Of a DNA stretch of 9,200 nucleotides, positions 1 through 6,604 are shown one piece after another. The notes below the pieces were generated by a model. The model saw only the letters and a list, made by a program, of their open reading frames with translations, had not been told where the DNA came from and did no database searches. This DNA comes from Anaerolineales bacterium (GTDB lineage: Bacteria; Chloroflexota; Anaerolineae; B4-G1; DUEL01). The translations under genes and the position numbers were made by a program. Positions within the stretch are counted from its first letter, which is position 1. Each line of letters opens with the position of its first letter. Location: contig DQUX01000210.1 of the NCBI GenBank assembly GCA_015662065.1, positions 1-9,200 on the forward strand. Direction: 5' to 3'.

Positions 1-79
1 CGTGGTGGCCGGCTTCGCCGCCATCCACGCCCTACGGACGGCGGCCCAGGCCGCCCGGGCCGCCGCCCGCTCCCCGTGA
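1..79 (+). CDS. C-terminal end of an unidentified plus-strand gene (partial)
   Basis: Reading the plus strand in frame 2 gives 25 residues and a TGA stop at 77-79, open to the left edge. Of the 25 codons, 24 end in G or C, and the second codon positions are mixed. This is the pattern of real coding sequence in a GC-rich genome and does not fit a random shadow frame. The residues are Ala- and Arg-rich (ending AARAAARSP), probably a helix, and I cannot assign a family from so little. The gene converges on the phosphohexomutase gene, whose stop is at 108-110, leaving 28 bases between the two. I see no convincing terminator hairpin in that gap. Confidence 0.45.
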   Translation, partial: VVAGFAAIHALRTAAQAARAAARSP

Positions 80-107
80 CCCCCGGGGATGGCCGCGAGG
101 ATTGCCC

Positions 108-1535
108 CTACATTCCTGCGACCTCCTCCCCGAAGGCCAGCAGCGCCTTCACCATCTCCGGCTCCCGCGCCTCGGCGTAGACCCGCAGGACCGGCTCTGT
201 GCCGGAGGGGCGGATGAGAAGCCAGGAGTCGTCTGCCAGCAGGTATTTGACTCCGTCGGTGGTCTGGACCTCGGTGACCGCCTGGGAGGCCAGGGTGGGC
301 GGTGCTTCCTGGGTCAGCCGGTCCACCATCTCCGGTTTGGAGATAGGGTGGCGGAGTCGCAGGTCGCGCCGGGCGTAGTGGGCCGGGCCGACGTCGGCCT
401 GCAATTGGGCCACCAGTTCGTGGAGCGGCGCGTGGGCGGCGGCCACCACCTCCAGGAGCAGCAGCCCCATCAGCACCCCGTCTCCCTCCGGGATGTGGCC
501 CTTGATGGAGAATCCGCCGGACTCCTCGCCGCCGATGAGGACGTCGTCGTTCAGCATCCGGTCGGCGATGTGGTTGAAGCCCACGGGGGTCTCTGCCAGC
601 GGCAGGCCGTAGCGGGCTGCCAGCCGGTCCACCATCCGGGTGGTGGAGACGGACCGGACCACCGTCCCTTGCCAGCCCCGCCTCTCCACCAGATACTGCA
701 ACACCAGAGCGAAGATGTGGTGGGGGTCCACGAAGTTGCCCCGGGCATCTATCGCCCCGATCCGGTCCCCGTCCCCGTCGGTTGCCAGGCCCAGGTCGGC
801 CTGGTCGGCCTGGACGGCGGCGGAGAGGGCGCTCAGGTAGCGGGCGATGGGCTCGGGGTGGATGCCGCCGAAGCCGGGGTTCATCTCTCCGCGGATCTCC
901 CGCACCCGGCAGCGGGTACGGGCCAGCATATCGGCGATGCACTTGCGGGCGGATCCGTACATCGCGTCGGTGATGACCCGCAGCTCCCCCGCCGAGATGA
1001 CATCCAGGTCCACCAGGTGGGTGAGGTGCTCGTAGTAGGACCAGGCGGGGTCGAAGCGGCGGATCAGCCCCTCATCCAGCGCCCGTTGATAGTCCATCAC
1101 GTTGGGGCCCCGGGCGATCTCCTGATTGCGGGCCAGGTGCGCCTCGACCCGGCGGGCCTGTTCAGGCAGGGCCGATCCACCGAAGGCGGCCTTAAGTTTG
1201 AGGCCGTTGTAGCGCGGGGGGTTGTGGCTGGCGGTGATCATCACCCCGGCGGTCGCTTGCTTTTGGACCACGGTGTAGGAGACGGCGGGGGTGGGAGCGT
1301 CGGCGCGGGTCAGGTGGGCGACGATCCCGTTACCGGCCATCACCCGGGCCACCTCAGCGGCGTATCGGTCGGAGAGGAAGCGCGTGTCGAAGCCGACCAC
1401 CACCTGGGGAGAATCGACCTCGCTCTCCTCGCGCACGAAGTCGGCGATGGCCTGGACCACCAGTCGCAGGTTGGCAAAGGTAAACGTGTCTGAGATGACG
1501 GCCCGCCAGCCGTCGGTGCCGAATTGGATGGTCAT
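108..1535 (-). CDS. Phosphoglucomutase/phosphomannomutase family protein (alpha-D-phosphohexomutase)
   Basis: This 475-residue cytoplasmic enzyme interconverts hexose 1- and 6-phosphates, using glucose, mannose or both. It feeds glycogen and nucleotide-sugar pathways. All four hallmark motifs are intact: FGTDGWRA at 5-12; the active-site TASHNPP at 101-107, with Ser103 the expected phosphoserine; the Mg-binding ATDGDGDRIG at 251-260; and the sugar-specificity loop GGEESGGF at 335-342. The C-terminal phosphate-binding motif RPSGTEPVLRVYAE is at 442-455. The length is normal for the family. The ATG start overlaps the miaA stop by 4 bases (ATGA), and AGGAG lies 3 bases upstream inside the last miaA codons, so translation is probably coupled. 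It is the last gene of the minus-strand run. The motifs do not settle glucose versus mannose preference. The two nearby glycosyltransferases make a nucleotide-sugar supply role plausible (inference). Confidence 0.96.
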   Translation of the reverse strand: MTIQFGTDGWRAVISDTFTFANLRLVVQAIADFVREESEVDSPQVVVGFDTRFLSDRYAAEVARVMAGNGIVAHLTRADAPTPAVSYTVVQKQATAGVMITASHNPPRYNGLKLKAAFGGSALPEQARRVEAHLARNQEIARGPNVMDYQRALDEGLIRRFDPAWSYYEHLTHLVDLDVISAGELRVITDAMYGSARKCIADMLARTRCRVREIRGEMNPGFGGIHPEPIARYLSALSAAVQADQADLGLATDGDGDRIGAIDARGNFVDPHHIFALVLQYLVERRGWQGTVVRSVSTTRMVDRLAARYGLPLAETPVGFNHIADRMLNDDVLIGGEESGGFSIKGHIPEGDGVLMGLLLLEVVAAAHAPLHELVAQLQADVGPAHYARRDLRLRHPISKPEMVDRLTQEAPPTLASQAVTEVQTTDGVKYLLADDSWLLIRPSGTEPVLRVYAEAREPEMVKALLAFGEEVAGM

Positions 1536-2509
1536 ACTCTCCTCTCTCTCTCGTTATGGTTGAGCCACCCCCCCACAAAGGCCTCGATCTCCTCCGGCGG
1601 GGTGCGGTCCACGTCGAACCAGTGGATGCGGGGATCGCTGAGACGGAACCAGTTGTACTGGTGGCGGATGAACCGACGGGTGGCCCGTTTGATCTCCGCC
1701 ACCACCTCCTCCAGAGTAGCCCGCCCCTCAAAATAGGGCCGGAACTGGATGTAGCCCAGGCCGGACATCGCCGGCAGGTCCCAGCCGTACCCCGCCTCCA
1801 GCAACCCGCGCACCTCCTCCAGGAGTCCCGCCCCCATCATCCCCTCCACCCGGGCGTCGACGCGGGCGTAGAGGGCGGCCCGGTCCATTGTGAGGCCGAT
1901 CTGGAGAGTCCGGTAGGCCGGGGGGGTGCGGACCCGTTGGGCGGAGAAGGGCCGGCCGGTGAGGAGGCAGACCTCCAGGGCGCGGATCACCCGACGGATG
2001 TTGCGGGGGTCGATCCGGGCCGCCGCCTCGGCATCGAGGGCGGCGAGGCGGGCGTGGAGCGCTCCCGCCCCTTCCCGCCGGGCCTGCTCTTCCAATTCGG
2101 CCCGCAGTGCGGGATTCGGGGGGACGGCCGGGGGGGTCCATCCCTCCACCACGGCCCGCACGTACTGGCCGGTGCCCCCCACCAGCATCGGCGGCCGGCC
2201 CCGGGCGTGCACCTCGGTGATGGCCTGCTCTGCCAGCCGCTTGAACTCGGCCAGCCCCACCGTCTCGTCGGGGTCGGCGATGTCGATGAGATGGTGGGGG
2301 ACCCGGGCCTGCTCCTCGGGGGGGGGCTTGGCCGTGCCGATGTCCATCCCCCGGTAGAAGAGGCGGGAGTCGGCGGAGATCACCTCTCCCCCCAGCCGCC
2401 CGGCCAGGTGCAGGGAGAGGGCGGTCTTCCCCACCGCCGTGGGACCGACGATGACCAGCAAGGGGCGCGAGGACGCGGAGACGCGGGGATGCGGAGACGC
2501 GGTCATCAT
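1532..2509 (-). CDS. miaA: tRNA dimethylallyltransferase MiaA
   Basis: This 325-residue enzyme transfers a dimethylallyl group from dimethylallyl diphosphate to N6 of A37 in tRNAs that read codons starting with U. Visible motifs are the P-loop GPTAVGKT at 22-29, ISADSR at 44-49, MDIGTAKP at 55-62, GGTGQYVRAV at 111-120, DPRNIRRVIRALEV at 167-180, MSGLGYIQF at 248-256, and the tRNA-binding RATRRFIRHQYNWFR at 275-289. All are in family order and the length is normal. Two ATG codons stand in tandem at 2509-2504, just after the stop of the small membrane protein gene (3-base gap). Upstream GAGGTAGGGG is a workable ribosome binding site. Residues 3-13 are encoded by a 16-bp tandem repeat and look like a non-native N-terminal extension; the conserved fold starts near residue 17. 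The 3' end overlaps the phosphohexomutase start by 4 bases. Confidence 0.97.
   Translation of the reverse strand: MMTASPHPRVSASSRPLLVIVGPTAVGKTALSLHLAGRLGGEVISADSRLFYRGMDIGTAKPPPEEQARVPHHLIDIADPDETVGLAEFKRLAEQAITEVHARGRPPMLVGGTGQYVRAVVEGWTPPAVPPNPALRAELEEQARREGAGALHARLAALDAEAAARIDPRNIRRVIRALEVCLLTGRPFSAQRVRTPPAYRTLQIGLTMDRAALYARVDARVEGMMGAGLLEEVRGLLEAGYGWDLPAMSGLGYIQFRPYFEGRATLEEVVAEIKRATRRFIRHQYNWFRLSDPRIHWFDVDRTPPEEIEAFVGGWLNHNERERRV
2471..2502. repeat. Two tandem copies of a 16-bp GC-rich repeat inside the 5' end of miaA
   Basis: The plus strand reads GGACGCGGAGACGCGG at 2471-2486, followed directly by GGATGCGGAGACGCGG at 2487-2502. They differ at one position in 16. Within each copy the shorter unit GGA-CGC is also repeated. 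The tract lies just inside the miaA start codon and encodes residues 3-13, which the MiaA fold does not need. Because the unit is 16 bases, each extra copy would change the reading frame. Confidence 0.85.
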
Positions 2510-2512
2510 CCC

Positions 2513-2887
2513 CTACCTCATCCCGTGGAGGATAACCCGGCTGCTCCCGTAGAGGATCACGGCGATCAGGGAGAGCACTATGAAAAACCGGAAACCCCGT
2601 TTTCGCTCCTCCTCCAGGTAACGGTGAAACGCTCGATCCCGCAGGACGTGGCTGTGGGGCATCCATCGGCTGAATTCCCGATAGCGGGGGCTGAGAAGGG
2701 TCTGGGCGATCATCCCCACCGCGCCCACGGCAAAGGTCCCTATCGCGATGTACTGCAGGGAGAGGGCATACCCCATCCAGGTCCACCGACCGATGAGGGC
2801 GCAGAGGGCGACGGCCAGCAGGTGCCCCCCCAGCACCGCCAGGCCGACCCATCCAACCGTGTCCTTTCGAAGACGACGTTCTCTCAT
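2513..2887 (-). CDS. Small integral membrane protein of unknown function
   Basis: This is a 124-residue protein that I cannot assign to a family. It has a basic N-terminus (MRERRLRK) and three hydrophobic stretches, at about residues 11-32, 40-62 and 100-118. Between the second and third is a polar, charged segment (about 66-99) rich in Arg, Glu and His, probably a cytoplasmic loop by the positive-inside rule. No signal-peptidase site or catalytic motif is visible. The ATG abuts the stop of the yraN-like gene with no gap (TAG then ATG). A GGAGGGG ribosome binding site lies in the last yraN codons. Its own stop is 3 bases before miaA. This tight spacing, a length typical of small membrane proteins and GC-rich third codon positions support a real gene co-translated with its neighbours. 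The function is unknown. Confidence 0.85.
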   Translation of the reverse strand: MRERRLRKDTVGWVGLAVLGGHLLAVALCALIGRWTWMGYALSLQYIAIGTFAVGAVGMIAQTLLSPRYREFSRWMPHSHVLRDRAFHRYLEEERKRGFRFFIVLSLIAVILYGSSRVILHGMR

Positions 2888-3262
2888 CTACAACGGCCCC
2901 TCCACGACGTTCTCCAGCATCTCCACCCGCATCAGCCGCCCCCCCGGGTCCATCTCCACCGCCACCAGGTCCAGCCGCCAGTCCACCTCTCCCAGCTCGT
3001 GCTCGGCCAGGTAGTGCTCGGCCACGGCGACCATCCGGGCCTGCTTGGCCGGGGTCAGTGACTCCTCGGGGGTGCCGAACCGCTCCCCCCGACGGGTGCG
3101 CACCTCGACGAAGTGCCACACGCCGTCCTTTCGGACCACGATGTCCACCTCGCCGGCCTCGCACCGCCAGTTCCGGGCCACGATCTCGTAGCCCTGGCGG
3201 GTCAGCTCCCGGGCGGCCAGATTCTCCCCCCGGCGGCCCAACCCCACGCGGCTTTGGATCAT
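2888..3262 (-). CDS. yraN: UPF0102 / YraN family endonuclease-like protein
   Basis: This 124-residue protein matches the YraN family, which has a restriction-endonuclease-like fold and lacks a well-defined cellular role. The N-terminal motif LGRRGENLAARELTRQGYEI starts at residue 8, followed by GEVDIVV at 37-43 and HFVEVRTRRGERFGTPEESL from residue 50. The acidic residues expected for a PD-(D/E)xK-like site are present: Glu13, Asp40 and Glu53. The Lys usual in the E-x-K position is Arg55, a common substitution in such folds, so activity cannot be judged from sequence. The ATG overlaps the upstream glycosyltransferase stop by 4 bases (ATGA). A strong purine-rich ribosome binding site, GGAGAGGAGGGG, is embedded in the last codons of that gene. 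The small membrane protein gene follows directly. Confidence 0.93.
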   Translation of the reverse strand: MIQSRVGLGRRGENLAARELTRQGYEIVARNWRCEAGEVDIVVRKDGVWHFVEVRTRRGERFGTPEESLTPAKQARMVAVAEHYLAEHELGEVDWRLDLVAVEMDPGGRLMRVEMLENVVEGPL

Positions 3263-4395
3263 CCCCTCCTCTCCTCTAGCAGCCGCTCATAGAGGGCGAT
3301 CATCTGGGCAGTGGTTCGCCGCAGGTCGTACCGCTCGCTGGCGGTCCGTGCTCCCTCGGAGAGGCGGGCGCGGAGCGGCTCGTCGGTCGCCAGCCTTGCC
3401 CAGGCGCGGGCGAAGGAGGCCACCTCCGGCTCGGCCAGGAGGCCGTTGACGCCGGATCGGACGACCGGGCGGATCCAGGGCACGTCCAGCCCCACGACGG
3501 GCAGCCCTCCCGCCATTGCCTCGATGACCGCGACGGGGAGCATCTCGATGCGGGAGGCAGTGACGAAGAGGTCGGCGAGGGCGATGTAGGCCGGAACCTC
3601 CTCGGCGGGGACCTCGCCGACGAATCGAACCCGGTCCATCAGCCCCATCCCGCGGACGTCGGCCTCCAGCCTCTCTCTTTCCACCCCGTCTCCCACGAGC
3701 AGGAGGTGGGTCCGGGCCGGCTCCGGCCGGGCGAGGGCTTCGAGCAGAAAGGAGACGTCCTTTTCCCGCTCCAGCCGCCCGAGGAAGAGGGCGAGGGGGA
3801 CATCGGCGGGCAGGCCCAGCTCCTCCCGTCGCAGCCGCTTGGGGGGGTGTCGGCAGCCATCCAGGTCCACCCCGTAGGGAACCACCTCGATGGGCCGCCT
3901 CACCCCCAGGCTCCTCATCACCCGCGCCGCCTCCGGCGAGGGGGCCATCACCACGTCGTAGCGGTCGCTGATCCGACGGAGCGTGGGGCGGAGGATCTCC
4001 CGGTAGAGGGGGAGTGGGAGGAAAGGGAGGCGGGTCACGCCCAGAAGGTCGTACCGGCTGTGGCAGGTCAGGACGACGGGGAGGCCGTACCGCCGGCCGT
4101 ATCGCAACGCCAGCGCGCCGCTGAGCAGCGGCTGGTTGGCGTGGAGCACATCCATCGTCTGGAGCAGCGCCCGCGCCTGGTGGGAGTAGCCGGGGGCCAC
4201 GTGGTAGCCCGGCCTGACGAAGGGGATGCCCGGGGAGCGGATCACCCCCGGTTCGTCCTCCGGGACCTCCTCCCCCCAGGTGAAGATGAAGACCTCGTGG
4301 CCCAGTCTCTCCAATGTGCGCTTGTGGAGAGAGATGAAGCGGATCACGCCGTTGGTGCCCGGTTTGTAGCCGTCGGTCAGGAGGCCGATGCGCAT
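3259..4395 (-). CDS. GT4-family glycosyltransferase, copy 1 (GT-B fold)
   Basis: This 378-residue retaining glycosyltransferase probably transfers a sugar from a nucleotide-sugar to a lipid or glycan acceptor at the inner face of the membrane. The N-terminal acceptor domain begins MRIGLLTDGYKPGTNGV, with the usual GTNGV loop. The donor domain has GRLEREKD at 206-213 (Arg207 and Lys212 expected to contact the diphosphate) and LLVGDG at 232-237. The E-x7-E motif is Glu284 to Glu292 within SRIEMLPVAVIEAMAGG. The architecture resembles diacylglycerol glucosyltransferases and other GT4 enzymes; donor and acceptor are unknown. The segment around 84-92 reads LHANQPLLS, whereas the tandem paralogue has LHVHHPFLA, so the acceptor-side active site differs. 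The start is ATG, with GGAG about 10 bases upstream. The gene lies 18 bases from its paralogue and overlaps yraN by 4 bases. Confidence 0.93.
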   Translation of the reverse strand: MRIGLLTDGYKPGTNGVIRFISLHKRTLERLGHEVFIFTWGEEVPEDEPGVIRSPGIPFVRPGYHVAPGYSHQARALLQTMDVLHANQPLLSGALALRYGRRYGLPVVLTCHSRYDLLGVTRLPFLPLPLYREILRPTLRRISDRYDVVMAPSPEAARVMRSLGVRRPIEVVPYGVDLDGCRHPPKRLRREELGLPADVPLALFLGRLEREKDVSFLLEALARPEPARTHLLLVGDGVERERLEADVRGMGLMDRVRFVGEVPAEEVPAYIALADLFVTASRIEMLPVAVIEAMAGGLPVVGLDVPWIRPVVRSGVNGLLAEPEVASFARAWARLATDEPLRARLSEGARTASERYDLRRTTAQMIALYERLLEERRG

Positions 4396-4413
4396 TCCGG
4401 TTCCACTCCGATG

Positions 4414-5592
4414 TCAGTCGTCCTGGAGCTCGCGGGTGGCCCCGGCCCTCCGACGGTGTTCCTCCACCAACCGCTCGTAGTGAGTCAGCAGTCGGGCGGA
4501 GGTGTGGCGGATGTCGAACCGGTCCCGACTGCGGCGCGCTCCCTCGGCCAACCGGGCCCGCAGGTCACCGTCCGTCGCCAGGCGGGCCATCCGTATAGCG
4601 AAGCCGTCCACATCCTCGGGGCTCAGCAGGCCGTTCTCCCCATCCCGGATGCTCTCCTCGATGCCGGGGGAGGGGATACCCAGGGCGGGGAGGCCCGCGG
4701 CGAGGGCTTCCAGCACCGCCAAGGGGTGAGATTCGGCGGTCGAGGCGATGACGAAGAAGTCGGCTGCCGTCAGCCAGTTCGGGATCTCTTCGTAGGGCAC
4801 CGCGCCCGCCAGATGGACGCGGTCGCCCAGGCCGGCCCATCGGGCGATCTCCTCCAGGTCGTCCCGCTTCGGCCCGTCGCCGACGATGAGCAGGTGGAGG
4901 GCGGGGGCCTTTCCGGCGGCCCGGTTGAAGGCGCGGAGGAGGAATTCCAGGTTCTTATCCGGTCCGAGCCGCCCCACCGTGATGGCCACGCCGGCCTCCT
5001 CTGGAAGCCCGAGGTCGGCCTTGGTGATGGGGGCGGTGGGGTGAGCGATGCGCTCCACCTCCACCCCGTTGGGAATGACCTCGATGGGGGCCTCTACACC
5101 CACGTCCCGCAGCCAGCGGGCGACCCCCTCGGAGGGGACCACCACCAGGGCGCATTGGGCGGTGAAGCGGGGGAGGTAGGCTTTCAGGAACCCGTCGGGC
5201 AGTTCTTCGGGGAGGAAGGGGAAGTAGTACCGAGCCTGGAGGTGGTAGCGGGTGTGGTTGGTGAAGACCAGGGGGATGTTCTTTTTTTGGGCGATGCTCA
5301 CCGCCTGTCGACCGGCCAGGAAGGGGTGGTGGACGTGGAGGATGTCCATCGTCCCCGCCAGTCGCCGCGCCCGGCGGGAGTAGCGGAAGTTCAGGTAGTA
5401 ACCGGTATCGGAGAGGGGCACGGCCGGCGAGCGGATGACGTTCGGCTCGGCATCGGGGTAGTCCTCATTGCCGACGGTGAAGACGTATACCTGGTGACCC
5501 CAGGATTCGAGGGCCCTCTTGTGGAGGGAGACGAAGTGGGTCACTCCGTTGATGACAGGGGTGTAGCAATCGGTCAGTTGCCCAATGCGCAA
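4414..5592 (-). CDS. GT4-family glycosyltransferase, copy 2 (GT-B fold), TTG start
   Basis: This 392-residue protein is a clear paralogue of the next gene; their first 40 residues align without gaps (MRIGxLTDxYxPxxNGV, SLHKRxLE). It has the acceptor-domain segment ILHVHHPFLAG at 84-94, whose histidine is typical of glycolipid-type GT4 enzymes. GRLGPDKN is at 207-214 (Arg208, Lys213), LLIVGDGPK at 234-242, and the E-x7-E motif is Glu287 to Glu295 in TAESHPLAVLEALAAG. The start is TTG at 5592-5590. An in-frame TGA lies only two codons upstream, so no longer start is possible. AGGGGGGA sits at ribosome-binding distance, and the paralogue starts at the same residue. An ATG 7 bases upstream is out of frame. 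Diacylglycerol or another lipid is a likely acceptor, inferred from family resemblance only. It lies 19 bases after the DUF2148 gene. Confidence 0.93.
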   Translation of the reverse strand: MRIGQLTDCYTPVINGVTHFVSLHKRALESWGHQVYVFTVGNEDYPDAEPNVIRSPAVPLSDTGYYLNFRYSRRARRLAGTMDILHVHHPFLAGRQAVSIAQKKNIPLVFTNHTRYHLQARYYFPFLPEELPDGFLKAYLPRFTAQCALVVVPSEGVARWLRDVGVEAPIEVIPNGVEVERIAHPTAPITKADLGLPEEAGVAITVGRLGPDKNLEFLLRAFNRAAGKAPALHLLIVGDGPKRDDLEEIARWAGLGDRVHLAGAVPYEEIPNWLTAADFFVIASTAESHPLAVLEALAAGLPALGIPSPGIEESIRDGENGLLSPEDVDGFAIRMARLATDGDLRARLAEGARRSRDRFDIRHTSARLLTHYERLVEEHRRRAGATRELQDD

Positions 5593-5611
5593 GGTTCATC
5601 CCCCCTGACGC

Positions 5612-6118
5612 TCAGCGATCGAAGTAGATGGACTTCCCGGTGGCGGAGAGGGGGATGCCCATCACCACATCGGCGTCGATCAGCCCCAACTCCCGCGCCA
5701 CGGCCCCCGCCCGGTACATGATGCGGTTGTCTACATTGAGCATCGCCGCCGTTTTGACCGCCGAGCCGATGGAGATGCCCATATCCAGGAGGCGCATCGC
5801 GCAGTTGGGGCCGCGGAACTCCGTCTCCACAGTGTTGGGCTGGACGCAGGTCTCGCTACCACAGGCCGCGCAGTTCAGCCCCAGAGCGTCGGCATCCTTC
5901 AGGCCGATGAGGACCACCGCCTCGGAATCCAGCACATTCTGCCCGTCCCGGTCGAAATTGGCGCGGCCGGTTCGCTCTCCGTAGGCGATCATCGCCTCCC
6001 CCAGCCGCTGCAGGTCCTCCCCCTCGACGATCTCCACCACCACGAAGTCCCGCCCCGCCGCCTTCGGCGCGGTTCGGGCAGAGATCGCCATCAGCTCGGC
6101 CACGGTTCTCACACCCAT
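5612..6118 (-). CDS. DUF2148 (ferredoxin-domain-like) protein with four cysteines
   Basis: This 168-residue cytoplasmic protein resembles the DUF2148 family, often labelled 'ferredoxin domain-containing'. Its biochemical role is not established. The central motif LNCAACGSETC gives Cys83, Cys86 and Cys91, and GPNCAMRLLDMGI gives Cys106. The CxxC-x4-C...C spacing could ligate an Fe-S cluster or another metal. An N-terminal helix (AISARTAPKAAGRD) and the C-terminal segment NRIMYRAGAVARELGL with VVMGIPLSATGKSIYFDR are characteristic of the family. The length is normal. The ATG is 3 bases after the OsmC-like stop. The last OsmC codons (three Glu) supply GAGGAGGAATGAGG, a strong ribosome binding site, so the two genes are almost certainly co-translated. 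Confidence 0.85.
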   Translation of the reverse strand: MGVRTVAELMAISARTAPKAAGRDFVVVEIVEGEDLQRLGEAMIAYGERTGRANFDRDGQNVLDSEAVVLIGLKDADALGLNCAACGSETCVQPNTVETEFRGPNCAMRLLDMGISIGSAVKTAAMLNVDNRIMYRAGAVARELGLIDADVVMGIPLSATGKSIYFDR

Positions 6119-6121
6119 TCC

Positions 6122-6535
6122 TCATTCCTCCTCGATGACGTAGTCGTAGGTGATCTTCGCGGCGGCCTCCAGGGTGGCGCCCACGGAGCAGTACTTGTTC
6201 TTGGAGAGCTCGATGGCGTCCTGCACCGCCTTATCGCTCAGCCCCCGCCCCCGCAGCCGGTAGCTCAGATGGATCTTCCGGTAGGTCCAGGGCGGGTCGG
6301 GCTCCTGCTCGCCAGCGATCTCGATCTCCAGCCCTGTGAGCCGCTGCCGCTTCTTGGTGAGGATGTTGACCACGTCGTAGGCGGTGCACCCGCCCAGGGC
6401 CACCAGCAGCAACTGGCTCGGGCTCATCCCGATACCGTCCTTCTTGCCCTGACCGGACATCACCACCGAGTGTTTGGTGGCGTCGATCCCGACGAACTGT
6501 AGCTTCTCCAGCCACTTAACGCGCACGGTTGCCAT
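6122..6535 (-). CDS. OsmC-like protein (thiol-dependent peroxidase family)
   Basis: This 137-residue protein belongs to the OsmC/Ohr superfamily, whose members reduce hydroperoxides with paired cysteines. Visible are the N-terminal strand segment VRVKWLEKLQFVGID, the family motif GMSPSQLLLVALGGCTAYDVV with Cys50, and Cys116 in NKYCSVGATLEAAA. Both redox cysteines of the family are therefore present. The sequence is closer to the broad YhfA/OsmC-like group than to Ohr, so the substrate is uncertain. The start is ATG at 6535-6533, preceded by GGGGAGGTCATTCG, an excellent ribosome binding site. The frame stays open upstream for another 134 codons, but that stretch is antisense-frame shadow across the DUF72 gene and is excluded by the start signal and by homology. 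It is followed 3 bases later by DUF2148. Confidence 0.93.
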   Translation of the reverse strand: MATVRVKWLEKLQFVGIDATKHSVVMSGQGKKDGIGMSPSQLLLVALGGCTAYDVVNILTKKRQRLTGLEIEIAGEQEPDPPWTYRKIHLSYRLRGRGLSDKAVQDAIELSKNKYCSVGATLEAAAKITYDYVIEEE

Positions 6536-6558
6536 CGAATGACCTCCCCTCACGGAAC

Positions 6559-6604
6559 GCGCAACACTTATCACGTATTGCGTGTTGCGTGTTGTGTGTT
6601 GCGC
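6559..6604. repeat. Short-period repeat with inverted ends, between DUF72 and the OsmC-like gene
   Basis: The tract contains repeated units of the type GTGTTGC/GCGTATT. Its outer ends, gcgcaacac at 6559-6567 and gtgttgcgc at 6596-6604, form a perfect 9-bp inverted repeat with a 28-base loop. The DUF72 stop codon (6573-6571) lies inside it, and residues 256-265 of DUF72 (RNTQHATRNT) are encoded by it. Such a hairpin could weakly terminate or stabilise transcripts, but no U-run follows, so I do not call a terminator. The tract ends about 24 bases upstream of the OsmC-like start. Confidence 0.75.

Noticed and set aside
80..107. Possible terminator between the convergent genes
   Set aside because: Only a short CCCCGGGG palindrome and a 4-bp GGGG/CCCC pairing are visible. 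There is no stable stem followed by a U-run on either strand.
102..1493. Long plus-strand open frame opposite the phosphohexomutase gene
   Set aside because: It is the antisense shadow of a gene with every family motif intact. Its product is Gly/His/Asp-rich low complexity with no recognisable domain. Long false frames are normal at this GC content.
1728..3164. 478-codon minus-strand open frame overlapping yraN, the membrane gene and miaA
   Set aside because: It is out of frame with three coupled genes, and its Arg/Gly/Pro-rich product is typical of a shadow frame.
3706..5721. 671-codon plus-strand open frame across both glycosyltransferases
   Set aside because: It runs across two well-supported minus-strand genes and their gap. 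Its product has no domain features, and its length is explained by codon bias on the opposite strand.
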